A stretch of DNA of 64,000 nucleotides, from NCBI RefSeq assembly GCF_028769735.1, contig NC_088174.1:372001-436000 (forward strand), given 5' to 3'. The notes beneath the pieces were generated by a model. That model made no database searches, was not told the DNA's origin, and saw only the letters and a program-made list of their open reading frames with translations. The position numbers were made by a program, and so were the translations under genes. This document shows positions 39,236-51,534 of the stretch, piece after piece (within the stretch, counting starts at the first letter, position 1; each line of letters starts with the position of its first letter). The DNA comes from Zonotrichia leucophrys gambelii. Its lineage: Eukaryota > Chordata > Aves > Passeriformes > Passerellidae.

Positions 39236-39659
39236 TCTGTGCTGGTGGCTGCTGCGAGGCCACCAGCACTCGTCCCCCTGCACCACCTCCCTGGGAGATG
39301 GAGGAACAGCCATGCTGTCCCTCTCCCCACAGCTGGCAGCCCTCCATTCCCCAAACAGCCAGCAGCTTTGCTGAGGGATTGATATTCCTGCCCTGAGTAG
39401 CTCTTGTTTAATATTCAGGATATATTGCATTTGGGCACAATGAATATTCAAGAGTGGGAATGAGCAGAGCTCAGCTGATGCTGCTGGCTGAGCGCTGGGG
39501 ATGATGCTGGCTCTTCTCAGGCTCTGTTTGGTGATTCCTGACATGTGTGTCCCTGAAAAATGGGTGCCAGCAACATTCAGTGGCTTTGAGTAATTTGGAA
39601 AGTCGGCTACGTGCAGTTGAGTGTCAGATGAATTTCTCAGAAGGCTCAAAACCTTGCTC

Positions 39660-39870
39660 TCTGATACTGAATATTGCTATTATTATCACATTAGCCTGTG
39701 AAACACCTGACAGGTGTAATTAAGTGATTTTACCTTGACAGCTGATGCGTTGTTTTTTTTAAAAAAAAACCAGCTTGGAATATCCAATTGAAGTAGTTTG
39801 ATGTGCCTTTTTGTAGAAATCAATATGCAGTAGCAGCACATCTGCTGATAAATCCTCTTGTGTCAGGAGT
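39660..39870. promoter_or_regulatory. Candidate conserved non-coding element
   Basis: An AT-rich block with a palindromic double E-box (cacctgacaggtg) followed at once by TAATTA, then 'cttgacagctg' (TALE-homeodomain type TGACAG) and a T8A9 palindrome. The motif mix resembles developmental enhancers. Conservation is inferred, not measured. Confidence 0.35.
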
Positions 39871-42800
39871 GGACATGGATCTCGGGGACCTTGAGAAGGA
39901 GAGGTGGGGTTACCTTATGAGCTGTAGGCTGGTTCTTTGAGTGTCCCAGCTCCTGCTTTGTGCTTTCAGCATCTCCAGGGAAACCATCCTCTTGCTGGAA
40001 AGTGCTTGTTGGCTACTGTGGAGCTGGGCACGTCCCCCAGAGCTGACAGATTCTGCTCCCCATGGGAGCTGTGACCTTTCATTTGACCTCAAAGGTGTTT
40101 TCCACCCCAAAGGATTCTGTGAGCAGCAGCAGATCAGCCCACCTGGGTTTGATCTCTGTCAACAAACAGGTAGGTCTGTGATGAGGAAAGCTGAGGTGTG
40201 TCCCCAAAATTTTCTGAGCTGGCTTCCAGATGAACAAGTTCCTGCACCTCTGGTACTGCTCCTGAGCTCCTGGCTGGGTGGTCGTAGGAGGGCAGGTCTG
40301 GAGCAGCTGGGGAGCCCTGTTCTGGCAGGGTGTCACGCCCCTGCCGTGCTGTGTGATGTGCAATGGGAGCCTGTAAAGTCTGTACGTGTGAGGTGGAGCT
40401 TTGTGTCAGGAGGTGGAGGCTGTGCAGCCAGGCTGGGTGGCAGCACTGCAATGGCACCGTGTGAGCTCCTGCTGGCTCGTTCCTCTGAGGAGGCTCTCAG
40501 TGCCCCTGAGCTGCCCGTGCCCTGTGCTGGGCTCTGGCCATGCCCACCAGGATTGGGGCTGTTTTGGGGGTTCACAGTGTCTGTGGGAGCCAGGCCCTTT
40601 GGGGCACAGATCAACGTCCTTGGCTCTGCTGCAGAGTCTCAGGTATGAGGAGCAGGGATATTTCCAATCATCTTAGTCTCTATGGCATGGATTAGGCATC
40701 TCCTGGTCTTGCTGCTTGCCTTCCCTTCATTTGGTTGGTTTGGGAGAGCATTTTACTGTGATGGGAACACGTCCAGCAGTGTTCTTGGGAGGGATATCAA
40801 ACACCACCACCGGCGTGAGCTCCCCTTGGCTCTGCCCCCGTCAGCTCTCTGCATGTGGGGCTTCATCAAATGTGCTCCAGGATGGGCAGCCGAGGGCAGG
40901 ATGGGCTCCTGCCCCATGGCCAGAGGTGCAGGCAGCCAGGGAATTGGGTGGGATGTCTCAGCAGAAACACCTTTTCCTCCTGAGAAAGCAGGATGCAGAT
41001 TTATCCAACAGCTATCCTGTGCACCCTGCCATCTCCTCTGAGCATAGCCCTTTCCGAGCCCATTCTGAGCACTCCAGCTTTTCCAAGCATTCACATCTGC
41101 TTGTAAAAGGCTGGGATTTGGGCATTTTAGTGTTCAAAATCATCACGATATGCAGCCAAATACTTGTGAGCCAGCTGAACCCCTTTGTGCTCTTGTGCAC
41201 ATCTCTGGTTTATGGGATAAGCTCAGCAAATAATGTGCAATAAGGTGTGTGTCATGCAGGATGTGCCAAAATGATAAATCCAGATTCCTCCCTTGTTTCT
41301 CCAAAGGGCTTTTGGGAACCAGACATCCGGTATCCAAAAGAAAACACGCACGGGTTGTCTTTCAGCATGAGTTCCTTGGCTTTGTTTGTTTATTTTTGTG
41401 ATGATGGTTATTGGAAACTAAAGGTCGGGAGACAAGAGAGCCTGATGGATGTTCTCACTGCAGCTTTGTGTCCTGGCTAGAGTCGGATGCTTGTGGTAGA
41501 GTGATCCATAAAAATCCAGCCTATAATGGAAAACATGAAAAAAACAAGTCCATTCTTTGGCCTGCCAAGGAAGGAGCCGTGTCCTGCCTGAAGCTCTCCC
41601 TGTACTATGGAGAAGGAGAGGTTTCCAAGTGGTTCAGGGGTAATGGAGCTGCAGCATGATGCCTGACAAAACCCATACCTCTTTCTGAAGTGTGTTTGCA
41701 AAGTTTCATCTCAAAATAACTCACCCTGAGTATTTCCATACTTCTCAAAATGGTGTTTTTCCTGGATAACTGGTGCACAGAACCATTTTTTATTAACACT
41801 GGATGGAGGATTGTGAGTTTATTGGGTGCAGAAGTTGAAAGCTGGCTATTCCCTGATGGCATCTGCAGGCATAAAGCTGGGCCAGGATGTTGAGAAGCTG
41901 TGAGCCCGTGGTGCAGTCAGGAACGCTGGTGTTCTAGGGGACTCATGACTAGGTTAAAGGCAGGAGAGTCTGAATTTACATCTGCTTCCAACAGCCGTGG
42001 CTTTGTTAGCAGACTCCTGGCAGTCAGATCCAGCAGGAAGCCACACAAGGCTGAGAAATGGAAGGATGCTTAGAGAGGGTGTTAAGGAGAAAGCAGCTGG
42101 AGCGGGGGGGGGGGTTAGGAGTGTGTTTTAGGAATGCTGTTTGCAACATAAACTCACTGGTTTTGTTTGGAATGTGCCAGGTGAGGACAGAGCAGGTTAT
42201 TTATGCATTGCAGAGATGGAGATGAGACGTGTGTTGTGGCTTTCATTGCAGTCTCCTCCCAGAGACTCTCAGGCACCAGCACAGGGACCATGAGGTATTG
42301 TCCTCCAGTGGCAGGGCTGAAAAAAAGGATGCACTGGCATCTCTTCCCCAGCCCCTTGGGGAAGCAAGCATCAATCTACTGGCAAAAGCTAGGGGGTTGC
42401 AATTCCTACTCTTCAGCTCAGGAGGCTCTGGCAGTGGTGGGAAACAGGCAAACTGAATAAACCAAGGACTCAGCCCCTCTCCAGGGTCTGTGGAGCAGGG
42501 CATGGCATGCAGTGTCCTCACCAGGCAAGGTCAGGCTCTGCCCACTCCCACAGCCTGTGTGTATCTGCACTGTGGCTTCCACATGGCATCACGCTGCTGT
42601 GGGCTTTAGCAAGCCCCTGCTTTGGTGCCATCCCAGGGGCAGATTGCTCCTGGGGTGCTGCTGGGCTTCCTGCGCCTTTGGAGTGCCAGCTCTGAGCAGT
42701 GCAGCAGCTGCAGGGGACATTCACAGCTGCTGGGGTCACTTTGCAGTGCCACGGGCTCAGAGGGGGCTGGTGCTGTTCCGCTGCTGCTGGAGGAGTCCTG

Positions 42801-43771
42801 GGGTTTTGCTTTAGTCTTACAAGTCACGAGATAAAAGGGTGAATTTTTAGCAGAGCCAGGCTGCAGGTGATGTGTGCGAGGCTGAAGTCTCCCACTGTGC
42901 ATAGTTTGCCCAGTCCCACGTGTGAGCTTCGATGTGCCAGCTTCTGCACCCAGGGGCCAGAGCACTGCCCTCGGGAATGCCCTCTCCCTTCCCTAGGAGC
43001 ATGCCCACAGGCCTGGCTGGGCTTGCTGAGTGCCAGTTGCTGGGGACCAGAGCAGTGCTCAAAGAGGAATCTGGTGGTGGTCCTTGGGCTGATGCTTCCA
43101 CTGGAGACAAAGTGCCGGTTGTTTGGTTCTTGGTCTTCTCTATGTTTGGCCTTTCCCTACAGGCAGCATTCCCAGCATTTCATCCCCATGGAAGCCAGTG
43201 GTTTTGGAGGTGGCAGAGACGCAGTTTGGGCATCTCTGTTCCTCCTTCTCCTCATCACCATCTCTAAGCCCTGCAATCTACCTCAGGTGTAGCGTAGTTG
43301 TTATGCCCTGCAAGAAGAGAAATTATTGTCTTGAGCTCATTTTTATCTGTTTTCCTGATGAAATGAGAGGGAAATTTCTTCTTTCCCTTCCCACATAGTG
43401 ATAGCGTGGCAACTGGAAAAAAATCTATATTAAAGTTTAGGACTGGGAAGAGGGTGAAGGAGGGTGGTACAGCCTGGGGCAGGTCCCGGGAGCCCGAGGC
43501 CTCCATCCATAGCAGGGACCCCCTTCACCCTTTGCCATGCCCCTGCCTTGGGAAGGCCAGGCCTCTGCCCGAGACTGTGTTTGCTCAACCCCTTCAGTTC
43601 TTGTTTAAATCCAGCATTTCTGTTTCATCTGATGCCACTCGGTTCTTAAAGCTGTGATTCTGAATTTCACAGTGTTCCTTGTCAGTCCCAGCAGGAAATA
43701 TGTTTGGGACCAGTTGGGAAACAGAAGGGAAAAAAATTACCAGAAGGGGTTTGTTTCACTCCTTTGATCTG

Positions 43772-43800
43772 CATTTATTTATTTATTTATTTATTTATTA
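43772..43800 (+). repeat. (ATTT)n microsatellite
   Basis: Seven tandem ATTT units. Confidence 0.95.
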
Positions 43801-44199
43801 GCAGAAAGCACAGCAAGAGCACAACGCATCTCCCACAATCTGTTTGCTGCTTGCTGGGTATTAGAGAATGACACCAGCTGGGCTGGTAAAAATGTCTTAA
43901 AAAAGAATAATCCCAAAGCCACATTAGCAATTAAACATGTCACTCCCTGAACTCTGGAGTTTAATCGATTTTCTTCCCACTTTTTCTCTTCCCTTTTTTT
44001 CGATTCTCTCTTGCTTTGTTTCTGGGTTCTGGTCGGAGGCCGTGCCAGATGGGGGTTGTGCCTCAGACTGATGCTGAGTTATTTTATATTCTCCTCAGGA
44101 TTAATTAATGCAGTGCATGGGCAGCTCCTGGGTGACAGCTCCGCTCTGAGGGGCGTGGGGTGAGCGGGGCTTTGGGTCAAAACTCTCAGTGGGGGTTTG

Positions 44200-44335
44200 A
44201 GACACTGAAACACAGAGTCCTTAACGTTGGAAAAGACCTTTGAGATCCAGCCCAACCACCAGCACCATCAGCTTGTCCATCACTAACCCACGCCCTGCCA
44301 AGCCATTCCATGGTTCTAACCCAGCAGCAGGGACA
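44200..44335 (-). repeat. CR1 LINE 3' fragment, antisense, diverged
   Basis: The complement of a CR1 end: 'cacagagtccttaacgttgg', 'aaaagacctttgagatccag', 'cccaaccaccagcaccatca' and 'ccacgccctgccaagccatt'. It is more diverged than the other copies. Confidence 0.75.
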
Positions 44336-47300
44336 AAGCCCCTTCTGTATGGGACCAGAGCCTTGAGAAGGAGGCGTGGGGAGCCGATGGGGTAACACAC
44401 CTTCCCATTCCGGGCAGCAGGGGCGGATCCCCAGCCCCGCCTGCCCTGGGGGGGCTGCAGGGCCAGCCCGGGGGGTTCCTGTCCCTCCATCCAAGCTGGG
44501 TGTGAGCAGAGCAGGGGGTGCCTGGGAGGCAGCCCTGGCACTGAGCCCCTTTCACTGCTGGGCTGAGGCACAGGGAGAGCGGGGAGAATGAGGGAGAATG
44601 GAGAGTAATGAACGTGACGGTTTGGGAATAATTTAAATCCAAGTCATGCCCAGCCAGGGAGTTTATTGTTCAAACTGCCCACGGCTGAGCTTCGTGTAAC
44701 CTTGGGTTAGTGAAGGGATCCTGCACACCTCTAGTATGATCTGTGGTGAGTTATTTAGTGCTCAAAAGCTATTTTTTATCTGTTGTAAAACACCGTGAAC
44801 AAAAAATAGAAATTCAGTTCTAATGGGGCTGTTCCAGAGCCCAGGCCGAGGCCTCTCATGGAAGCTGCTGCTCACAGCAGCCCTGCCAGCACATAAATCT
44901 GTGGCGTCAGAGGGAACAAAAAGTTCCCATTGGCAAAGATCGTCTCTAAAGAAAGATGAGGGAACTAATGGGGGAAGAAAGGGAGGAAAAGCAAATTAGA
45001 TCAAGGTTCAGTGGGTGACCCTCAGGGCTGGGGTCTGCCAGGGTGGGAGGGTTACTCTTGTGCCTTGACACTGTTCAATGCTGAAATAGCCTTTAGACCC
45101 ATTGGTGGATGAGCAGGAAGGGGCTGCTGGGGCCAGGAGTGGGCAGGGAAGGGCTTGGGAGCAGGCAGGGAGCAGGATTCCTGTGTCAGCCTTTCATTAT
45201 AATAACTCAGGATCTGCTGCAGAGAATGGCCCAAGTGTTTTGGCTGATGCAGCTGAGCTCCTGATGTGGTGGCAAAGGATACAAAGGGGTGAGGCTCCGA
45301 TTTTCCTGGATGTGGGAATTCCTGTTGTTCCTTCCATGTGCATAGTCTTCCTGAGGTGTTGCTCCACTGCTGAACTTGATAGGGAGCTGCTGCAGAGACC
45401 TTTGGGGTTCCCAGACTCTCTCTCCTGTTGGGAGTCAGGCCCAGACCCCGAGGAGCTGGGGTGCTCTGTGCAGCTCCTTGTGCTGGTGGTGCTGGTCTGC
45501 TGCCCACCAAGCCAGGCCCCAGTGGGACTTACTGGGCTGAAGGGTGCCTCTGGATCAAGCTCCATCCCAGCTCTCCCAGCGGATTTGGGAAGCCCCCCTT
45601 TGGGAGGAGAGGGGATGTGAAATCAGAATTATGTCAAATCAAGCATCCCAGGGCTGGTATGTGTGTTATGCTGAGACTTTGGAGAGAAGCTCAAACGTTG
45701 ACTCAAATCCACTCCAAAGGCTTGGGAAAAAAAAAAAAAAAACACCAAACCAAAAAAACAAAGCAAACCCACAAGGTGTTTGTTTATTTTCTGAAGCTCT
45801 TGGGATTTTCCAGCCAGCCTCATGACTCCCTCAGGCTGTGTGTGACTCACTGGGATGGAATGGAAGGCCTGTGCTGGGCAGCCAGGGTTGGTGGGCAGGA
45901 GACCCAGGGGCAGGGGCTGCTGCATCCCCTCCAGAGCCCTTGTCTTGCTGCTGCATGCCCGTGATGGTGGCTCCAGCCTGACCCAGGTCTCTCTCAGGGA
46001 AACAGCTGCATGCTCTTGGTCCACACTGGGAAACCTTGTGCGTGTGGAGATGGTTGCAATTGTGAGGAGGGCGTGCTGCCCCCTTGTCAGTGCCCCTGAG
46101 GGTCCATGGGTGGCCCTGGGTCCTGCCTACAATGCTTTAGGCTCCCCTTTACTGGCTGTATCATAGAGCAGATCTGTTTCCTTTCTGGTGCAGAGGAGGG
46201 AAGGAGACTTTTCCTTTTATCAGAAATTGATGGGCTTTTTCTGGAAAAGTGAGCAAGGGCTGATGGGAGTTTTGCACTTCACTGGGTGCAGCTTTAGCCA
46301 GGTTTGAAGCAGCTGGAGCAGGTTTTGGCACAAGCACTTACCCTGTGCTCAGCACGAAGGCTCCAGTGGTCCCTCCCCTCCGCGCTTCCCAGATGTTGTA
46401 ACTTTTGGAAAAGCCTGCCTTGTGTCGGTTCCCGGTCTGGTTCCCGAAGGGGCTCTGTAGCGAGGCTCGGGCAGCGCCGTGGCGCAGGGTAGGGAGCTCT
46501 GGGGTGCCCCTGGCTGGCGTGTGCCCATGGTTTGGGGGGCGAGGAGGGCGGCAGGGCTGGCTGAGGGCAGGCTGGGCACATGGGCTGGCTCTGCATGCCC
46601 AGAGCCGCTGCCCTGGGGCACCTGCCCGCAGCGCCCCGAGGCAACCCAGCCCCAGGGCAGCCATGGCAGCAGGCCGTGTGCTCCGGGAGGGAAAACCTGT
46701 TCAGGCGTTTTCTCTCGTGCCCATTGCCGTAAGGCATTGAGCTTGAGTAATCCATGGGGCTGGTGCCCAAGATGTGCTGGATAAGCTAGCACTGGCAGCC
46801 CAGGAGCATGTTGGGATGTGCTGGAGGAGGCCGTGGGCTGGGACCCCCAGGCTGGCGTGGTCTCAACCCATCGGGGTCACCAGTGGTGCCCTGGCCGTGC
46901 AGGGGAAGGGCACAGGCTTTGCTGGCCCAGGATCTCTGTGGCCGCTTGGTCTCGTGGGACTCTGGGATACAAGGGCTTTGGAAATTCAGTGTCCCTTCCA
47001 CATCTCTGCCAAGTCCCCTCTAGCACCCCGTGCATTGCAGAGGCAAAAGGAGTCCCCAGGCAGCACTAAGGCTCTGGCTACAGAAGAAACTCCAAAAATG
47101 CTGTATGGCCACTGCTTGGTGATGGTTTTGGTGACTTTTTGGTAGGTTTAGGCATTTTGTTTACTTTTCCAGAAGTAAAAGAGCATAGGGATAAAGGCAG
47201 AAGGACTGGGACTCTCTGCTTGCGTGTGCACATGGGGTTAAAGCCTTTTCCAGCGTTGGCACATTCACCCTGAGGCTCAGTTTGTACCGAGTACATCTAT

Positions 47301-47825
47301 CTCAGCATCTCCAGCGCTGGTTTGAACAGTCTCACCGAGGCTTTACATAAGCAACAAATCAGCCAAAATAAGCCCGTCCCAGGCAGTTGTTGGTTCTGCT
47401 TCTCAGAGAAACCCTGGGGTTTGCACCCTCCTGCGTGCTTTGGCAGCGCCCACACGGAGCCGTGCCCGCCCGGGCATGGCTGGGCCAGGAGCAGGAGCGC
47501 TCCCGGTGCCAGCTCCCCGCGTTCCCAGGATCCTGCCTGCCTGCTGCCCCCGCAGCCAGGTGCTGGGGCAGGAGCCTGGGGCACAGCTCGCCCAGCCCAG
47601 CAGCTCCCACTCCCCTGGCGTGGCTCCGAGCCAGCCAGGGAGAAACCCGGGGCAGGTTCCCCGGGAAATGTGGGATGAGCGTGGGGGTGAACGTGCCCCC
47701 GGCAGCTCTCTCACCGGGCTGCTGCTGAGAAGGTGGAAAAGTTGGTTCAGTGCAGGCACGTCCCACCCAGAGCAACAGCTTGGGAGGAGGTTATTCATGC
47801 AGTAGTCTCCACGGGGTTTGTGCTT

Positions 47826-47872
47826 CATAGGATCACAGAATATCCTGAGTTGGAAGGGACCCACCCCTTCTG
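47826..47872 (-). repeat. Short CR1 3' terminus, antisense
   Basis: 'cataggatcacagaatatcc' then 'tgagttggaagggacccacc' is the complement of the CR1 terminal octamers and last conserved segment. Only about 45 bp is recognisable. Confidence 0.75.
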
Positions 47873-48564
47873 GCCAGCTTCTCCACTTTTTCCATCCAAA
47901 TTTGTTCTTCTGCCAGGGGAGGCGAGGAAGGGAGAGCCAGGTTGTGGTGTCACCCTCCAGCCCATGCCTGATGCTGCTCCATGCCAGCCTCTCACAGCAG
48001 GAGATAACTGTGGGTGAGAGGGGAGGTCTGCCAAGGGGCTCACTGGGCTTAATTGTCCTAATTTACTCCTGTCCTGCCTTTCCCAGCAGTGGGATGTGGG
48101 TTTCTAAACCATCCTTGGGGGGGTCTTCTTGCTCACTTGGGCAGGAGCATAGCAAGGCCCCAGTGGAAGAACACTCATCAATGGCTCCCAATGCTATTCC
48201 CCTTTGTCTTCAAGGTATTAAGGGAAAGTAGCAGGTTGTTTCCTTCAGACAGGCTGCTCCCTTGTCAATCCAGAAAAATTAAGGTTGCCAGGGCTGTGTA
48301 GGGACGTGCTCCAGGATCATCCTGGATGTCCTTGGGGTGTTCAGGCATCTTTGGGATGGGGAGGGCATTGTATTGCTCAGTGCTGTGCCTTTCTGCTGCT
48401 GCCCACCTTGTGCCAGCTCCCTCTATCGGGGTCGCTGCTGCCAGGTGCCACCAGGAAACTCTGGTACCACCGGTGCTGGGTGCTGCCTCTTATGGCCCCG
48501 GTGCCTGAGTGCTCACACCAGAGCAAGGTTTGCAGCTGCCTTTCACCCCTGACACTGAAGCTTT

Positions 48565-48783
48565 GTGACAATTAATCTTGCTATTTATATCGGTCTAATT
48601 AGCAGCGTTATTAATATTATCGAGGCGCCACAGTGGTAATTATATGTCTGCTTAACATGTGCTATCAGTGCTGTTCCAATCCACTGTGATTCCGCCTGAC
48701 ATTATCCCGCCATTAGCATTGTTTGTTGTGTGCTGCAGAAGATAATTTGATGCTCCTAATCACTGCAATCCTCATTAGCAAAC
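48565..48783. promoter_or_regulatory. Strong candidate conserved enhancer element
   Basis: A 219-bp AT-rich block with sharp borders in GC-richer intron. It is packed with homeodomain-type cores: attaatc, ctaattagc, ttattaatatt, gtaattat, ccattagc, ataattt, cctaatc and cattagc. It has no CR1 or simple-repeat character and its base composition differs from both flanks. Such blocks in introns of vertebrate developmental genes are often deeply conserved enhancers. Conservation and activity are inference. Confidence 0.45.
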
Positions 48784-49447
48784 TGTCCCCACGTGCCCGA
48801 GCTTTTGAGAGTGATGTCACCAAATGCAAGGGATGTTTCTCTGGGAAATCTTCCCCATTTTGGGGGTTTCCTGTCCATTGGAGTCTCCCTCAGAAGGGAG
48901 GGAATCCTTGGAAGATCCTGCCCCCTAAAATATGCAAGTAGATCTTTGCTCTGGCATCTGCAGGAACTTTCTGGTGCTTTGCCTGGAAAACGTTTTAACG
49001 TGAGAGGAATCCTTTGGTATGGGGCAGGTGAGGAGATGTGTGTGATTGCTGGCACTGTCCTGCTGCTGCAGAGGTGGGGAAGGAACGGGAAAGGCTCCTG
49101 AGAGTGCGCAGGAGCTGCATCAGCAGGGAATTCAAACCCAGCTGCTGGAGCATTTGATCAGCGTGTTTGATCATCGGGGCTGGGAGATGAATGTTCAGGG
49201 CATGCTGGGAGAGGGAAGCTCCCGAGTGGGGCTCTGTGCTCTGTTCTCAGGCGCTGGCGGCCAGCTCAGGCCCCTTTCAGCACAAGCCCCTGATGGGGGA
49301 GGCTGTGGAAAAGGGGGGCTGAGGAGGTAGGTAATATTCAGAGTCCTGGCAATGACCCACTTGCCCTGTGTCGTGCTGGGAGGGGCTCCCTGGGCCAGGT
49401 GGTTCTGGCACTTCTGGCTGCCCAACTCAGTTCCTGCAAGTGGGATG

Positions 49448-49592
49448 CACCCCAGAGGTGGGATGGCTATCACAGCCCTGGAGATGGTGTTTCAGCCCAG
49501 AGATGGGTGTCACATCTTCCAGACGGTGTGTTTCAGCCCCAGAAATGCTGTCACAGCCCAGAGATGGGTGTCACAGCCCCAGAGATGAATGT
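49448..49592 (+). repeat. Degenerate ~20-bp tandem repeat
   Basis: Five to six degenerate units of 'cagcccagagatgggtgtca' type, two of them almost identical. Confidence 0.75.
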
Positions 49593-49989
49593 AGGCAGGG
49601 TGGTTTCCTTCTCTTTGGGTTTCTGACTGAGATTTTCCTATCAGATGGTCCCCCCCATCCTTGGGCATTGTCACCCAGCACAACCTCTTCGTCTTCCTCC
49701 TCCTCCTTAGCCCTCATTCCCCGTCCACTTCCAGCTCTCATCCCTTCCAGCATGGATTGTCTGCTTTCAGGCTCTGCCTATACCCAGCTCCCAGGTGGAG
49801 GAACTGAGAATTAATCCATAGGGACAGGAGCTGGGTGCCAGTGCTATGGCAGGTAGCAGTGAGGTGCTGATAAGGGCAGTAGAAGCATGAGGAGGACAAG
49901 ACACCAAACAAACCTCAGGCTGGGACAAACAGGCAGGCTGGAGCCTGAGCCATTTGCAGGCATAATTTATGCATTTATTGCCAATTAAT

Positions 49990-50053
49990 ATTTTAGATTA
50001 AAGCTTGTTCTGCAGTGTAACATTTTAGATTAGAGCTGTGTTCTGCAGTATTT
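49990..50053 (+). repeat. 32-bp tandem duplication
   Basis: Two copies beginning 'attttagatta' at 49990 and 50022, each ending in 'gttctgcagt'. Confidence 0.85.
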
Positions 50054-51246
50054 TGGCTCAGTGAAGCTGAATCCTGTGTCATGCTCACAGCACAAGTCAG
50101 GCTTGGTGTCACCCCTGTCACTTGTCACCGACCTCTGGTGCCAGGTCTGGCTGATCTCTGCAGAATGATCTCCTGTGACTCCTGCCATAATTTAAAATGC
50201 AGGAGCTTTAGCTTCACACTCGGCTAATTTTTGTGTTTGTAATTCAAACCATTTCTTCCTGATGTTTAGGTGTGAATTAGGCGTGAATTCAGTCACTTTG
50301 TGTTTCCCGTTCAGTTTGGGAGCAGCCAGATCTCAATCTTGATGTGCAGCCCAGATAGCGAGGAGGTGGGAACAGGTATCTTCTTCAGAATTCTTCCTTA
50401 CTTTTTGCTTAAATTTTGCTAATTTAGTTTGGGAGGTGAGATAGGAATTGAATGAAGTGATTAGTAAATCTTTGATAAGCCCATTATCTGGTGAAAATCG
50501 CAAAGTAGCTTTTTTGATGTTGAATGGAACCAGATGTTCTTTGGGAATGTATGAATCTTCCATGAGTTTCTCTCTAGCACTAAACTCCCTGCTCAGTGTA
50601 TTCCCTTTGAATTGCATCTCTGAATTTCTGCCACAGAAGCTTGGTTGTTTATTAAGTGCGGGGAGGAATTTGCATAAATGACTTGCCAAATCCCAGATTT
50701 CCTTTAGCAGCCTCAGATGGGTGTTTGTGCCCCTGAGATTATATAGCTGCTGGGAAAGGCTGCTGGGGCCTGTGGAACCCCAGCCATGCTGTGAGCCAGG
50801 TGTCACAGGTGCCCACGGGATGGTCCCATGGCTCCTGAGAACACGTCCCTGTCACAGGGCTTTGCCTAATGGAACTCTCCTGGTTGTGAATCACACAGGG
50901 AGCCCCTGAGGATGAGGAGGAAATTTTAATGGAAAAAGTGATGCTCTTTCATCAGTTTATCCTCTTCTGCCTTTAGTAATTGTTGGTGACACTGAATCTC
51001 CTGCTATTCAGACACACCTGTGTACCTCACAGCAGTATGTGTCAGGCTTTTTCCCTGGAAATTCCATCTCTGAATTCTCACACACCCTGAGAGAATTCCA
51101 AAGGGCTCTTCCCAGCCAGACAGTTACCTGCAGCAAGAGCAGTTAATGTGATTGCAGTTTTTCTGGAGCACCCCTGGAGACTGCTGTTCACTGGAGTCAG
51201 TGCCTTGGCCTGCCTTTCCCTGCCCTGTCCTTCTTTCCTTTTACCT

Positions 51247-51534
51247 CCTCTCCTCTCCTCTCCTCTCCTCTCCTCTCCTCTCCTCTCCTCTCCTCCTCTC
51301 CTTCCTCTCCTCTCCTCTCCTCTCCTCTCCTCCCCTCTCCTCTCCTCTCCTCTCCTCTCCTCTCTCTCCTCTCCTCTCCTCTCCTCTCCTCTCCTCTCCT
51401 CTCCTCTCCTCTCCTCTCCTCTCCTCTCCTCTCCTCTCCTCTCCTCTCCTCTCCTCTCCTCTCCTTCCTCTCCTTCCTCTCCTCTCCTCTCCTCCCCTCT
51501 CCTCTCCTCTCCTCTCCTCTCCTCTCCTCTCCTC
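51247..51534 (+). repeat. (CTCCT)n homopyrimidine tract
   Basis: About 288 bp of almost uninterrupted pyrimidine pentamers on the + strand (purine on the -). The few interruptions are all still pyrimidine: extra C, missing C or TT. Leu/Ser/Pro-rich and Arg/Glu/Gly-rich frames across it are artefacts. Confidence 0.98.

Noticed and set aside
38690..39649. 319-codon antisense ORF rich in Gly/His/Thr
   Set aside because: Its core is the 36/31-bp minisatellite; the flanks show no domain.
50333..50806. 157-codon antisense ORF with Lys-rich, protein-like composition
   Set aside because: I do not recognise it. The stretch is AT-rich and unique, with no promoter or splice context. It may be a non-coding conserved block or a chance frame; a homology search would decide.
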